Assembly (NCBI RefSeq): GCF_025989185.1
Contig: NZ_JAPDNT010000023.1
Location: forward strand, 1 to 64,000
Length of the DNA stretch: 64,000 bases
Direction: 5' to 3'
DNA from: Limobrevibacterium gyesilva
GTDB lineage: Bacteria; Pseudomonadota; Alphaproteobacteria; Acetobacterales; Acetobacteraceae
Shown here: positions 36,514 through 45,850 of the stretch, one piece after another
How the letters are laid out: each line of letters starts with the position of its first letter
Position numbering within the stretch: the stretch's first letter is position 1
Program-made: the position numbers and the translations under genes
The notes under the pieces: model-generated
Told to the model about the DNA's origin: nothing
The model's input: only the letters and a program-made list of their open reading frames with translations
Databases searched by the model: none

Positions 36514-37442
36514 GCGCCGCGGCGCTTCCGGCCGAACCGGTCTACCTGCCGTTCGAGCCGGGGCCCTACCGCATGGCCATGGGCCTGGTCGCGCGCGACC
36601 CGGCCGAATTGATCGAGCTCGACGAACGCTACAGCGACGAGATGGCGCAGCGGCGCGCCTTGCTGGACACGCGCCGGGAGGACGTGTTCGCGGTCACCCC
36701 GGGCTCGGAGGCGGCGCGTGCCGAGGTGCTGGAGCGGCTGGCCGAACTGCTGCCGCAGCGCTTCCCCGCCTGGTTCGCGCGCGACGGCCACCACCTCGAC
36801 AACCGCCTGACCGGCGAGCGCTGGAACCTGCGCGATCCCGGCTATGACCCGCTGGAAGTGGCGGGACGGCTGGTGCAGGAGGATCTGTGCCTGCTGCGCC
36901 CCGAGCCCGACGGCCCGGTGCTGACCGCCGCCGTGCTGTGCTTCCCCAGCCGCTGGCGCCTGCACGAGAAGATCGGCCGCCCGCTCGCCGCCGTGCACGG
37001 CACGGTGCCGTTCTACGCCGAGCGCCTGGCCCGCCCGGTGGACCGGCTCATGGGCCAGCTGAAGCCGGGCAAGCTGGTCGAGCGCCTGAACTGGTCGATG
37101 AGCGACGATCCCACCCTGTTCCAGCCCGGCGGCAAATGGCGGCGCGAGGCCAACATTGCGATCACGCCCGAGAACGCCGGTGACGCGCTGGTGCTGCGGG
37201 TGGAACGCCAGACATTGAGCAGCCTGCCGGCCAGCGGCGGCGTGCTGTTCACCATCCGCGTCCACGTCTATCCGCTGGCGACAATCGCCGCGCGCCCCGA
37301 CATCGCCGCCCGCCTCGCGGACGCCGTGCGCGCGTTGCCGGAGCCGATGCAGCACTACAAGAGCCTGATCCCGTTCCGCGACGCCGTGCTCACCTATCTC
37401 GACCGGCGCGGCCCGGCATCCCGCCCGTTCGCGGACGCCTGA
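36510..37442 (+). CDS. DUF3445 protein, heme-dependent oxidative N-demethylase-like
   Basis: A 310-residue protein of the DUF3445 family, of which a fungal/bacterial heme-dependent oxidative N-demethylase alpha subunit is the described member. Recognisable blocks are RWRLHEKIGRPLAAVHGTVPFY, DRLMGQLKPGKLVERLNW and ERQTLSSLPASGGVLFTIRVH. Coupling by ATGA overlap to the ureohydrolase suggests joint catabolism of an N-methylated or guanidino amine. The family assignment is from motif memory; the enzymatic role is inference. Confidence 0.72.
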   Translation: MSAAALPAEPVYLPFEPGPYRMAMGLVARDPAELIELDERYSDEMAQRRALLDTRREDVFAVTPGSEAARAEVLERLAELLPQRFPAWFARDGHHLDNRLTGERWNLRDPGYDPLEVAGRLVQEDLCLLRPEPDGPVLTAAVLCFPSRWRLHEKIGRPLAAVHGTVPFYAERLARPVDRLMGQLKPGKLVERLNWSMSDDPTLFQPGGKWRREANIAITPENAGDALVLRVERQTLSSLPASGGVLFTIRVHVYPLATIAARPDIAARLADAVRALPEPMQHYKSLIPFRDAVLTYLDRRGPASRPFADA

Positions 37443-37721
37443 ACGCGATCGACTGCCAGCGGACATGCGCGCCCCGTTGCGGGGACGTGTCGGCGGGCGT
37501 ATGAATCGATTGTTTCCGGCTGCGAGAACACCGAAGGACGTGTCTCCGGCGCGCCGCATCCGTGCGATGTCACTGATCGCGATGTTGAAGCGATGGGGGA
37601 AGAATGCGCATGTTGATGGCGACCAGCATGATTGTTGTCGGCGGGTTGCTGTCGTGATCGCCCGCGCAGTGTTCCGCAAGCGCGGCCTGGAGCAGGCGGA
37701 TCTGCCTGCCTGCCCCCGCGC

Positions 37722-38087
37722 ATGAGCGAGGTCCGGCTCAAGCGGGCCTACGACTCTCCCGCCGCGGCAGACGGAACGCGCATCCTGGTGGATCGCCTGT
37801 GGCCGCGCGGCGTGAAGCAGAGCGATGCGAAGATCGCCCTCTGGCTCAAGGATGTCGGCCCAAGCACCGAATTGCGGCGCTGGTTCGCGCACGACCCGGC
37901 GAAATGGCCCGAGTTCCAGAAGCGCTACGCGGCCGAGCTCGCGCATAATCCGGCGATGGACGCCCTGCGCGCCGAGGTTCGCCAGCACGGGCAGGTGACA
38001 CTGATATTCGGGGCCAGGGATACCGAGCACAACAACGCGGTGGTGCTGCGCGACATCCTTGCGCGGCCCCCGGTGGCGAGTCGGTAA
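37722..38087 (+). CDS. DUF488 family protein (YeaO-like)
   Basis: A 121-residue protein of the DUF488 family. Typical blocks are LKRAYDSPAAADGTRILVDRLWPRGV near the N-terminus, LWLKDVGPSTELRRWFAHDP in the middle and FGARDTEHNNAVVLRDIL at the end. The biochemical role of the family is not established. The ATG at 37722 is the natural start. The 279 bases upstream contain only short unrecognised frames. Confidence 0.85.
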   Translation: MSEVRLKRAYDSPAAADGTRILVDRLWPRGVKQSDAKIALWLKDVGPSTELRRWFAHDPAKWPEFQKRYAAELAHNPAMDALRAEVRQHGQVTLIFGARDTEHNNAVVLRDILARPPVASR

Positions 38088-38192
38088 GCGGCAGCGCGCC
38101 GGCCGCGAACGTGGCGTGACCGCCCTCCGGCGCGGCGTTCGGGCGGTGGCGATGCTGGGCGGAACGCGACGGATCCTGGATGCGGGGGGTGC

Positions 38193-39431
38193 ATGCGCAT
38201 ACTGGTGCTGGGCGGCGGCGTGGTCGGCGTCACCACGGCCTATCAGTTGCTGCAGGACGGGCACGACGTCGCGCTGCTGGAGCGCCACCCGGATGTCGCC
38301 CAGGAAACCAGCTGGGGCAATGCCGGCATGATCGCGCCGGGCCATTCCTTCGTCTGGTCATCGCCCAGGGCGCCCTGGATCCTGCTGAAATCGTTGTTCC
38401 TGAAGAACCAGGCGCTGCGGTTCCGCCCGTCTGCCGATCCGCGCCTGTGGAGCTGGTCGCTCAGGTTCCTCGCCGAATGCACCGCGGCCAAGGCGCGCGC
38501 GAATACGTTGCGCAAGCATCGGATCGCGGCCTATTCCCAACGCGTGCTGCACGAGGTGCTGGCGGCGGAGCACCTGGACTATGACCGCAACGCGCGCGGC
38601 ATCGTCTATTTCTACCGCGATCCCGCCGCGCTGGAGGCCGGTGTCGCGCATATGCAACTGCTGGCCGAGGACGGTCAGGAAATCCGTGTCCTCGACCGTG
38701 CGCAATTGCTGCAGATCGAACCGTCGCTGGCTGGCGCCGGCGACAGGATCGCGGGCGGGATCTACTGCCCGACCGACGAAACCGGCGACTGCAACAAGTT
38801 CACCACGGGGCTGGCGGCGGTCTGTCGCGGGCGCGGCGCCGAATGGCACACCGGCACCACGATCACGGATATCGAAGCCGCGGGCGACATCGTCACCGGC
38901 GTGCACACCGACCACGGCACCTTCAAGGCCGACGCCTATGTCATGGCGCTCGGCTGCCAGAGTCCGCAGCTGGCGCGCCGGATCGGCGTCGCCCTGCCGG
39001 TCTACCCGATCAAGGGCTATTCGCTGACGATTCCGATCGGCAACCACAAGGCGCCGCCGACGGTGGGGGCGGTCGACGAGCACAACCTGGTGGCGATCTC
39101 GCGTTTCGGCGATCGCGTGCGCGTGACCGCGACGGCCGAGTTCGCGGGGTACGACACGACGCACAAGCCCGCCGATTTCGCATTCATGAAAGGCGTGGTA
39201 CAGGAATTGTATCCCGATGGCGCCGACTATGAGCGCGCGGAAATGTGGGCGGGGCTGCGGCCGATGACGCCGGACAACCTGCCCATCGTCGGCCGCAAGC
39301 GGCACCGCAACCTGTATTACAATACCGGCCACGGCCATATCGGCTGGACGATGTCGCATGGCTCCGCGCGCCTGGCGGCGGACGTGATCGCCGGGCGCAC
39401 GCCCGCCATTCCCGTCGACGGCCTGGCGTGA
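38193..39431 (+). CDS. dadA: D-amino acid dehydrogenase
   Basis: A 412-residue FAD-dependent membrane-associated dehydrogenase that oxidises D-amino acids to keto acids, feeding electrons to the respiratory chain. The N-terminal dinucleotide fold reads ILVLGGGVVGVTTAYQL. TSWGNAGMIAPGHSF is the DadA substrate-side motif, and GLRPMTPDNLPIVG with NTGHGHIGWTMSHGSARL closes the FAD site. Length and motifs are normal. The downstream racemase-family gene starts 13 bp after the stop, so the two are likely one transcript. Confidence 0.92.
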   Translation: MRILVLGGGVVGVTTAYQLLQDGHDVALLERHPDVAQETSWGNAGMIAPGHSFVWSSPRAPWILLKSLFLKNQALRFRPSADPRLWSWSLRFLAECTAAKARANTLRKHRIAAYSQRVLHEVLAAEHLDYDRNARGIVYFYRDPAALEAGVAHMQLLAEDGQEIRVLDRAQLLQIEPSLAGAGDRIAGGIYCPTDETGDCNKFTTGLAAVCRGRGAEWHTGTTITDIEAAGDIVTGVHTDHGTFKADAYVMALGCQSPQLARRIGVALPVYPIKGYSLTIPIGNHKAPPTVGAVDEHNLVAISRFGDRVRVTATAEFAGYDTTHKPADFAFMKGVVQELYPDGADYERAEMWAGLRPMTPDNLPIVGRKRHRNLYYNTGHGHIGWTMSHGSARLAADVIAGRTPAIPVDGLA

Positions 39432-39443
39432 AGGAGGCACCGC

Positions 39444-40226
39444 ATGGGCAGCGAAGCTGCCGCACCCGGCATGGTCGATCTCGGCGTGCTGGCGTGCCGG
39501 CTGGATGAGGGAATCGCCCGCCGCGCCGCGATCGGGCTGCTGGTTCTGGCGACCGACCAGACGATGGAATACGAATTCCGCCATCTGGTGCGCCAGGACG
39601 GCGTGGCGCTCTATCACAGCCGGCTGTGGAACGACGCTGCCATCACCCCCGCGACATTGCGCTCCATGCGCGAGCGCATCGCACCGGCAACCGAACTGAT
39701 CCTGCCGGGCTGCCGGCTCGATGTCGTGGCATTCGGCTGCACCTCGGCCAGCATGGAGCTCGGCGAGGAAGAGATCTTCCGCCAGATCCGCAAGGCGCGG
39801 CCTGAGGTCGCCTGCACCACCCCGGTCACCGCCGCCTTTGCCGCCTTCGAGGCCCTTGGCGCCCGCCGCATCGGCGTCCTCACGCCCTACTCGGCGGAGG
39901 TCAACGCGGGCGTGCGGGCCTATCTGACACGGCGCGGCGCCAGCGTCGCGGCATTCGCCACGTTCGACAGGCAGGACGATCTTGAGGCCGCACGGATCGC
40001 CCCGGACTCGATCGCGGCCGGCATCAGGCAGCTTGCCGAAAGCACGCCGCTCGACGCCGTGTTCGTCTCTTGCACCAGCTTGCGGCTGACCGGGATCGTG
40101 GCGGATGTGGAGGCCCGGATCGGCATCCCCGTCACCTCCTCGGATCATGCACTGGCCTGGCACTGCCTGCGGCTGGCCGGCGTCACCGACACGGTTCCCG
40201 GCGCCGGCCGGCTGTTCACGCGCTGA
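39444..40226 (+). CDS. Asp/Glu racemase-superfamily protein (maleate isomerase/arylmalonate decarboxylase-like)
   Basis: A 260-residue member of the Asp/Glu racemase superfamily, nearest to the maleate cis-trans isomerase group. The two active cysteines appear in VVAFGCTSASMELG and AVFVSCTSLRLTG, and the dimer/hinge segment LGARRIGVLTPYSAEVN is typical. Placed right behind dadA and convergent with livF by 6 bp, it could racemise or isomerise a substrate for the dehydrogenase. Its substrate is not decided by sequence. Confidence 0.82.
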   Translation: MGSEAAAPGMVDLGVLACRLDEGIARRAAIGLLVLATDQTMEYEFRHLVRQDGVALYHSRLWNDAAITPATLRSMRERIAPATELILPGCRLDVVAFGCTSASMELGEEEIFRQIRKARPEVACTTPVTAAFAAFEALGARRIGVLTPYSAEVNAGVRAYLTRRGASVAAFATFDRQDDLEAARIAPDSIAAGIRQLAESTPLDAVFVSCTSLRLTGIVADVEARIGIPVTSSDHALAWHCLRLAGVTDTVPGAGRLFTR

Positions 40227-40232
40227 GGGGCC

Positions 40233-40940
40233 CTATCCCAGATACGCGCGGCGCACGCGCTCGTCGTCCAGCAATTCCCGCCCGGCGCCGCTCAGCACGA
40301 TGCGGCCGCTTTCCAGCACATAGCCATGATCGGCGATGCCGAGCGCCGCCGGCGCGTTCTGCTCGACCAGCAGGATCGTCACGCCCTGTGCGTTGATCGT
40401 CCGGATGGTCTCGAACACCTGCTCGACCAGCATCGGTGCAAGCCCCATGCTCGGTTCGTCCATCAGCAGCAGGCGGGGGCGGGCCATCAGCGCCCGCGCG
40501 GTGGCGAGCATCTGCTGTTCGCCGCCCGACAGCGTGCCGGCGACCTGCTTCAGCCGCTCGCGCAAACGCGGGAACAGCCGCATCATCCGGTCGCGGTCCT
40601 CGGCGACGGCGTGGCGGTCGCGGCGGGTGAATGCGCCCATTTCCAGGTTCTCCGCCACCGTCAGCCGGCCGAAGATGCGCCGGCCTTCCGGCACCTGCAC
40701 CAGGCCGGTCGCGGCGATGTCGTGCGCGCCGAGACCCGCGAGATCGCGACCGTCGAAACGGATCGTGCCCTGGCGCGGATGCAGCAGACCGCTGACGGCG
40801 CGCAGCGTGGTGGACTTTCCCGCGCCGTTGCCGCCGACGAGGGTGACGATCTGCCGCTGTTCCACCGCAAGCGAGATGCCTTTCAGCGCCTCGATCTTGT
40901 CGTAGAAGACGTGGATTGCGTCGATCTCCAGCAGGGCCAT
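40233..40940 (-). CDS. livF: Branched-chain amino acid ABC transporter ATPase LivF
   Basis: A 235-residue ABC ATPase. Walker A is GGNGAGKST, signature LSGGEQQML, Walker B LLLMDEPSMGLAP, and the tail LLVEQNAPAALGIADHGYVLESG is a LivF hallmark. It is the last gene of a five-gene minus-strand operon (receptor-livH-livM-livG-livF), 6 bp after livG. It forms the cytoplasmic motor with LivG. Confidence 0.94.
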   Translation of the reverse strand: MALLEIDAIHVFYDKIEALKGISLAVEQRQIVTLVGGNGAGKSTTLRAVSGLLHPRQGTIRFDGRDLAGLGAHDIAATGLVQVPEGRRIFGRLTVAENLEMGAFTRRDRHAVAEDRDRMMRLFPRLRERLKQVAGTLSGGEQQMLATARALMARPRLLLMDEPSMGLAPMLVEQVFETIRTINAQGVTILLVEQNAPAALGIADHGYVLESGRIVLSGAGRELLDDERVRRAYLG

Positions 40941-40946
40941 GGCGCG

Positions 40947-41750
40947 TCAGACCACCCCGGCGCCGGCGGCCGGCCGCGTGGCTGCGGTGCCGAGATAGGC
41001 CTCGATCACCGCCGGGTCCTGTTGCACGTCCTGCGGCGGTCCCTCGGAAATCTTGACGCCATGGTCCAGCACCGTGACCCGGTCGGACATCACCATCACC
41101 ACGCGCATCTGGTGCTCGATCAGCAGGATGGTGATGGCGAAATGCGCGCGGACCCTCTCGATGAACGCCATCATGTCAGTGGTTTCGTGCGGGTTCATCC
41201 CCGCGGTCGGCTCGTCGAGCAGCAGCAGCCTGGGTTTTGTCGCGAGCGCGCGGCCGATTTCCAGCCGGCGCTGCTCGCCATAGGCGAGGTTGCGCGCCAG
41301 CATGTCGCCGCGCCCGCGCAGGCCGACGAAGTGCAGCAGCCGCAAGGCTTCCTCGTGCGCCGCGCGCTCATCGCGAACGGTGTGCGGCGTGTGCAGCACC
41401 GCGCCCCACCAGGTCGAGCGCAGATGCAGGTGCATCCCGACCAGAAGGTTCTCCAGCGCGGTGATGTTGCGGAACAGCCGGATGTTCTGGTAGGTGCGGC
41501 TGATCCCTGCCTTCGCCACGCGATCGGGCGTCAACCCATCGACCCGTGCGCCGGCGAACCAGACCTCGCCCGAGCTGGGGGTCAGGTTCTGGGTGATGCA
41601 GTTGAACACCGTGGTCTTGCCCGCACCGTTGGGGCCGATCACGCTGTGGATGCTGTGCTCGGTCACGGCGAGATCGAGGTCGGACAGGGCGACGAGCCCA
41701 CCGAACCGCATCGTCAGGTGCTGGCAGCGCAGTATCGGCTGGTCGGCCAT
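40947..41750 (-). CDS. livG: Branched-chain amino acid ABC transporter ATPase LivG
   Basis: A 267-residue ABC ATPase. Walker A is GPNGAGKTT, signature LAYGEQRRLEIGRAL, Walker B LLLLDEPTAGMNP. The long insertion GISRTYQNIRLFRNITALENLLVG is characteristic of LivG. It pairs with LivF as the heterodimeric motor. Nine bases separate it from the livM stop. Confidence 0.94.
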   Translation of the reverse strand: MADQPILRCQHLTMRFGGLVALSDLDLAVTEHSIHSVIGPNGAGKTTVFNCITQNLTPSSGEVWFAGARVDGLTPDRVAKAGISRTYQNIRLFRNITALENLLVGMHLHLRSTWWGAVLHTPHTVRDERAAHEEALRLLHFVGLRGRGDMLARNLAYGEQRRLEIGRALATKPRLLLLDEPTAGMNPHETTDMMAFIERVRAHFAITILLIEHQMRVVMVMSDRVTVLDHGVKISEGPPQDVQQDPAVIEAYLGTAATRPAAGAGVV

Positions 41751-41759
41751 CGCGACGCC

Positions 41760-43484
41760 CTAGCGCGGTTGCACGGGCAGCGGATCGCTGCCGGCGTCCA
41801 GCGCCAGAGTCTCGTCGCGGGCGTGCAACTCGCGCTGGCGCACGTCGGACGGCCACAGGCCTTCCGGCCGCAGCCGCATCATCACGATCAGCACCGCGCC
41901 ATAGAACAGATAGCGGTACTCGCCGAACTCGCGCAGCAGCTCCGGCAGGCCGATCAGCGCGACCGCGCCGAGCACGACGCCGGGCAGGCTGCCCATGCCG
42001 CCGACGATGATCAGCGCGAGCACGTTGATGGAAATCAGCAACTGGAAGCTCGACGGATAGACCGAGGTGAGCATGGTGGCGAAGATCGAGCCGGCAAGGC
42101 CGGCGAAGGCGGCGCCCAGCCCGTAGGCGAGCAGCTTGCACTGGATCAGGTTGATGCCAAGGGCCTGGGCCACGTCCTCGTCATCGCGCAGCGCCATCCA
42201 GGCACGGCCGAGGCGCGAATTCTCCAGCCGCCAGGCCACGAAGGCGGCGACGCCGGCGGCGGCCAATGTCACGTAGAACAGCGCGACCGGGCTGCCGAGC
42301 ACATACGGGCCGATGCGGGGCTTCGGGATTTCAAGGATACCCTGTGCGCCGCCGAGCAAGGGTGCTGCGAAGTCGGACTGCACGATCACGCGGACGATCT
42401 CGCCAAGGCCCAAGGTGGCGACGGCAAGATAATCGCCGCGCACGCCGAGCACGGGCAGGCCGAACAGCACGCCGACGAGGATCGACAGCAGCACGGCGAC
42501 CGGCATGGCAAGCCAGTACGAGAGATGCAGCAGAGCATGCGCGCTTTCCGTGGTGAGCAGCGCCGTGGTGTAGGCGCCGACCGCAAAGAACGCGACGAAG
42601 CCGAGATCGAGCAGCCCGGCCAGGCCGATCTCGAGATTGAGGCCCATGCCCATCAGGATATACAGCCCGACCAGCATCAGCACCTGGCCGATATAGGACC
42701 CCGCGAAGGCCGGCAGCACCGCCAGCACGAGCAGCGCGATTCCGGCGCGCATCATGCGGGCGCGGCGCGGGTCGCGGGGCGGAGCGTGCGCGGGGCGGCG
42801 GCGCCGCCGCAGGCCCACGGCCTCGCCCAGCAGCGCGGTCACGGCGAAGATCGTGATCGCACCTGCGGGGTTGAGACCCTCCCAACTGTACAGAAACGCG
42901 CGGACATCGTTCACGACGCCTTCGTATTGCTGCAGCATCAGCTGGATCAGTTCCTGGAACACGCCGGCGACCACCACCGCCGTGGCCCCCGGCAGCACGG
43001 CACGGATAACGGCGCGCGGGCTCTGCTGAAGCGCCGCACCAAGCAGTCCCGCGCCGGCGCCTCCGGCGATCAGCAAAGCGATGCCGGTGGCGGGGCCGAG
43101 CCCCAGCGTCAGCATCGCCAGAAGGTCGGGCGACAGCGCGATGAAGATGGCGCGCAGGGACACCAGATCGATCAGCACGGCCAGCGCGGCCAGAGGCGCG
43201 GCGGCCACCGCGCCCGCGAGCAGGCCGAGCATGATCCGTGCGCCGGCGGCCGTGCCGGCGTTGGCCGCCGCCATCGCCCCGGCCCCGGCGGCGATGGCCA
43301 GCAGCGTGGCCTCGCCGAGACTGAGCGTGCCGACGACGATCCAGCGCTGGTGCAGCATCAGTACCACGCCGACCACCGTGAGATGCACCGCGCCCGCGCC
43401 GAATGCGAGCCCGGTCAGCACCGCACGGCGCAGGATGGGATGGATGGGTGCCGCGAGCCCGGGCGGCGTATGGACGCCGCTCAT
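41760..43484 (-). CDS. livM: Branched-chain amino acid ABC permease LivM with long N-terminal membrane extension
   Basis: A 574-residue permease. The C-terminal 320 residues are a normal LivM core (QVLMLVGLYILMGMGLNLEIGLAGLLDLG, then LGLGEIVRVIVQSDFAAPLLGGAQGI and the coupling-helix segment ALRDDEDVAQALGIN). The first 240 residues add about six further hydrophobic segments ending in a basic linker (LRRRRRPAHAPPRDPRRARM). Extended LivM proteins exist, but this is clearly longer than the roughly 300-420 of standard members. The start ATG overlaps the livH stop (ATGA at 43481-43484). Confidence 0.9.
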   Translation of the reverse strand: MSGVHTPPGLAAPIHPILRRAVLTGLAFGAGAVHLTVVGVVLMLHQRWIVVGTLSLGEATLLAIAAGAGAMAAANAGTAAGARIMLGLLAGAVAAAPLAALAVLIDLVSLRAIFIALSPDLLAMLTLGLGPATGIALLIAGGAGAGLLGAALQQSPRAVIRAVLPGATAVVVAGVFQELIQLMLQQYEGVVNDVRAFLYSWEGLNPAGAITIFAVTALLGEAVGLRRRRRPAHAPPRDPRRARMMRAGIALLVLAVLPAFAGSYIGQVLMLVGLYILMGMGLNLEIGLAGLLDLGFVAFFAVGAYTTALLTTESAHALLHLSYWLAMPVAVLLSILVGVLFGLPVLGVRGDYLAVATLGLGEIVRVIVQSDFAAPLLGGAQGILEIPKPRIGPYVLGSPVALFYVTLAAAGVAAFVAWRLENSRLGRAWMALRDDEDVAQALGINLIQCKLLAYGLGAAFAGLAGSIFATMLTSVYPSSFQLLISINVLALIIVGGMGSLPGVVLGAVALIGLPELLREFGEYRYLFYGAVLIVMMRLRPEGLWPSDVRQRELHARDETLALDAGSDPLPVQPR

Positions 43485-44587
43485 GCGCGCTTCTTCGCCA
43501 TGCGTTCGCCCAGGATGCCCTGCGGACGGAAGATCAGCACCATGATCAGCAGGGTGAACGCGATCAGGTCACGCAGCTGGTAGGGCGCGGGAATGCCGAT
43601 CCCGTCCAGGAACAGCGACGGGCCGACGGACTCCACCAGGCCGAGGAAGAAGCCGCCGAGCATCGCGCCAGGGATGCTGCCGATGCCGCCCAGCACCGCG
43701 GCGCCGAACGCCTTGATGCCCGGGGTGAAGCCCATGAAGAAATAGACCTGCTTGTAGACGAACGCGTAGAACACGCCAGCAATCCCGGCCATCACGCCGC
43801 CCAGCGTGAAGGTGAACACGACCACCTTGTTGACGTCGATGCCCATCAGCGCCGCGGCCTCGCCGTCCTCGGCCACCGCGCGCATCGCCTTGCCCATGCG
43901 CGTGCGCTGGACAACGAGGTACAGCACCAGCATGAACAGCAAGGCCAGACCGATCACCAGGACATCGATGCCGGGGACATTGAACCCGATCACGTTGAAG
44001 CTGGCGCGCTGCCACTCGGGCGACGGATAGGATTTGACGGCGGAACCGAACGCGCCGCGGAATGTCTGCTCCAGGAAGAACGACACGCCGATGGCGCAGA
44101 TCAGCGGCGCCAGCCCGACGACGCGCCGAAACGGCCGGTAGGCGATCCGTTCGGTGAGCAAGGCGATGGTGGTGGAAGTGGCGATCGCCACAACCAGGAT
44201 CGCCACCATTCCCGGCACCGGATGGTTCTGCAGAAAGCCCGAACGATCCAGCGGCGCGGCGACGAAATAGCCGGCGAAGGCGCCGGTCATGACGATGTCG
44301 CCATGCGCGAAGTTGATCAGCCGCAGCACGCCGTAGACCATCGTATAGCCGAGTGCGATCTGGGCGTAGATGCTGCCGATGGTCAGGCCGAACATCACGA
44401 AATCGAACCACTGCGCGGCGGTGTAGCGTCCCTTGATCAGCGTTCCGATGGTGCCGACGACGACCACGAGCACCACCCCGATGCGCATGCCCCAGAGGGC
44501 GACATCGACGGCGCCCATGCGGGCCATGGCGGAACGCCATGACCCGCGGGCACCGGATGCGGCCGCACTCACATGTGGCCCGTTCAC
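43481..44587 (-). CDS. livH: Branched-chain amino acid ABC permease LivH
   Basis: A 368-residue permease, somewhat longer than usual because of a 45-residue N-terminal extension and a periplasmic insertion. Typical blocks are YTMVYGVLRLINFAHGDIVM, GVSFFLEQTFRGAFG, the coupling segment MRAVAEDGEAAALMGIDVNKVV and FMGFTPGIKAFGAAVLGGIGSIPGA. The longest start is a GTG at 44587 directly after the receptor stop; ATG codons at 44527 and 44518 are alternatives that still keep all helices. It forms the membrane channel with LivM. Confidence 0.9.
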   Translation of the reverse strand: MNGPHVSAAASGARGSWRSAMARMGAVDVALWGMRIGVVLVVVVGTIGTLIKGRYTAAQWFDFVMFGLTIGSIYAQIALGYTMVYGVLRLINFAHGDIVMTGAFAGYFVAAPLDRSGFLQNHPVPGMVAILVVAIATSTTIALLTERIAYRPFRRVVGLAPLICAIGVSFFLEQTFRGAFGSAVKSYPSPEWQRASFNVIGFNVPGIDVLVIGLALLFMLVLYLVVQRTRMGKAMRAVAEDGEAAALMGIDVNKVVVFTFTLGGVMAGIAGVFYAFVYKQVYFFMGFTPGIKAFGAAVLGGIGSIPGAMLGGFFLGLVESVGPSLFLDGIGIPAPYQLRDLIAFTLLIMVLIFRPQGILGERMAKKRA

Positions 44588-45850
44588 TTACGGCCAGATC
44601 TTCTTCGGGTTCTGGCCAATACCGAACGTCTTCGGATCAGCCGACGTGAACTCCAGCACCGACGGCTTGAACTGCGAGCACTCGCCATACGCATCGCAGG
44701 CGATCGGCCCGCTGATGCCCTCGAACTTGATGGAGAACACGGCGTCGCGGAACGCCTTCTTGCCGATATAGAGATTGCCGGCGTCGTCGGTCTTGCCGAC
44801 CTTCTCGATCGCCTTGATGGCCAGCATGGCGCCGTCATAGGCATTGGCGTGGTAGCCGGAGATCGGCGCCTCGCCATAGGCTCTCTTGTACTCGTCGACG
44901 AAATGCGGATAGCCTTTGCCCATCGCGTCCGGCGACAGGTCGGGATAGCCGATGCGGAAGCCGACGACGGCGGGGCCGGCGGCTTCGATGAAGTCGGCCG
45001 ACAGCAGCGACCCGCCGCCCATCAGCGCGGTCCGCTCCAGGCCAGGCGTCTCTTTCGCCTGCCGCAGGATCTGTGCCGCCGCGGCGGTGAACACCGGGAA
45101 GTAGATCAGATCCGGCTTCTCGCTGGCGATGCGGGTCAGCAGCGGATGCATGTCGACATCGGTGGGTGCGACCGCTTCCTGGGACAGCACGGTGCCGCCG
45201 AGTTTGCGGAAGTTGTCGGCCATCACCTGCTGCAGCTGCTGCGCATAGGGGCTGCCGTCGTGGATCGTGACGACCGTCCTGGCCTTCATGACGTTGGCAA
45301 TGAAGGTCGCGTCGGCCTTGCCCTGCTCGCTGTCACTGAACACGGTGCGCGCGAAGCCGGCATATTCCGGCTTGCGGCCGGGCGCGGTCAGGGCCGGGGC
45401 GGTGCAGGCGGTGCAGATCTCCACGATGCCGGCCTGCCACAGGATCGGCGCGCCCGGCGTCGCCACGGAAGAGCAGGCCGGGCCAAGCACCACCGCCGTC
45501 TGCGGATTGGCCGCGAGCTTGGTCGCCGCGGTCTGCCCGCCCTCGGCGTTGCACTGGTCGTCCTCGGCGTTGAGCTTCAGCGGATGGCCGAGCACCTGGC
45601 CGCCGGCATCCTTGAAGGCGATCTCCACGCCACGCCGCTCATCCAGGCCAAGCGCGGTATCGGGGCCGGACAGCACCCAGGTCCCTCCGATCTGGATCGG
45701 AGCCCCCTTGGGGATGCGGATCACCCCGATGTCGTCGGTCACAGGACCGACCGTCTGTGCCGCCATGGCCGAAGTTGCCCCCGCCAGCAGCGCCGCCGCG
45801 GCAAGCATCCCCGCCAGACCGCTGCGGGTTCTGTTCAGAATCGTCCTCAA
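44588..45850 (-). CDS. Branched-chain amino acid-type periplasmic binding protein
   Basis: A 420-residue receptor of the Liv operon. The signal peptide (RTILNRTRSGLAGMLAAAALLAGATSAMA) appears only with the start at 45850. That TTG is directly preceded by GGGAGGGGAAG and is therefore preferred to longer frames. The mature protein shows the Peripla_BP_6 fold (GGTWVLSGPDTALGLDERRGVEIA) and four Cys in CTACTAP and PIACDAYGECSQF that may form disulfides. It is the first gene of the operon and defines ligand specificity; the ligand is unknown. Confidence 0.88.
   Translation of the reverse strand: MRTILNRTRSGLAGMLAAAALLAGATSAMAAQTVGPVTDDIGVIRIPKGAPIQIGGTWVLSGPDTALGLDERRGVEIAFKDAGGQVLGHPLKLNAEDDQCNAEGGQTAATKLAANPQTAVVLGPACSSVATPGAPILWQAGIVEICTACTAPALTAPGRKPEYAGFARTVFSDSEQGKADATFIANVMKARTVVTIHDGSPYAQQLQQVMADNFRKLGGTVLSQEAVAPTDVDMHPLLTRIASEKPDLIYFPVFTAAAAQILRQAKETPGLERTALMGGGSLLSADFIEAAGPAVVGFRIGYPDLSPDAMGKGYPHFVDEYKRAYGEAPISGYHANAYDGAMLAIKAIEKVGKTDDAGNLYIGKKAFRDAVFSIKFEGISGPIACDAYGECSQFKPSVLEFTSADPKTFGIGQNPKKIWP

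Noticed and set aside
37465-37725. 86-codon plus-strand frame before the DUF488 gene
   Set aside because: No ribosome binding site, no recognisable sequence and mixed composition; left as non-coding.
40326-43583. Plus-strand frame of 1085 codons opposite the Liv genes
   Set aside because: The His/Gln/Arg/Asp-rich composition is typical of antisense frames; LivF, LivG and LivM on the other strand are unmistakable.
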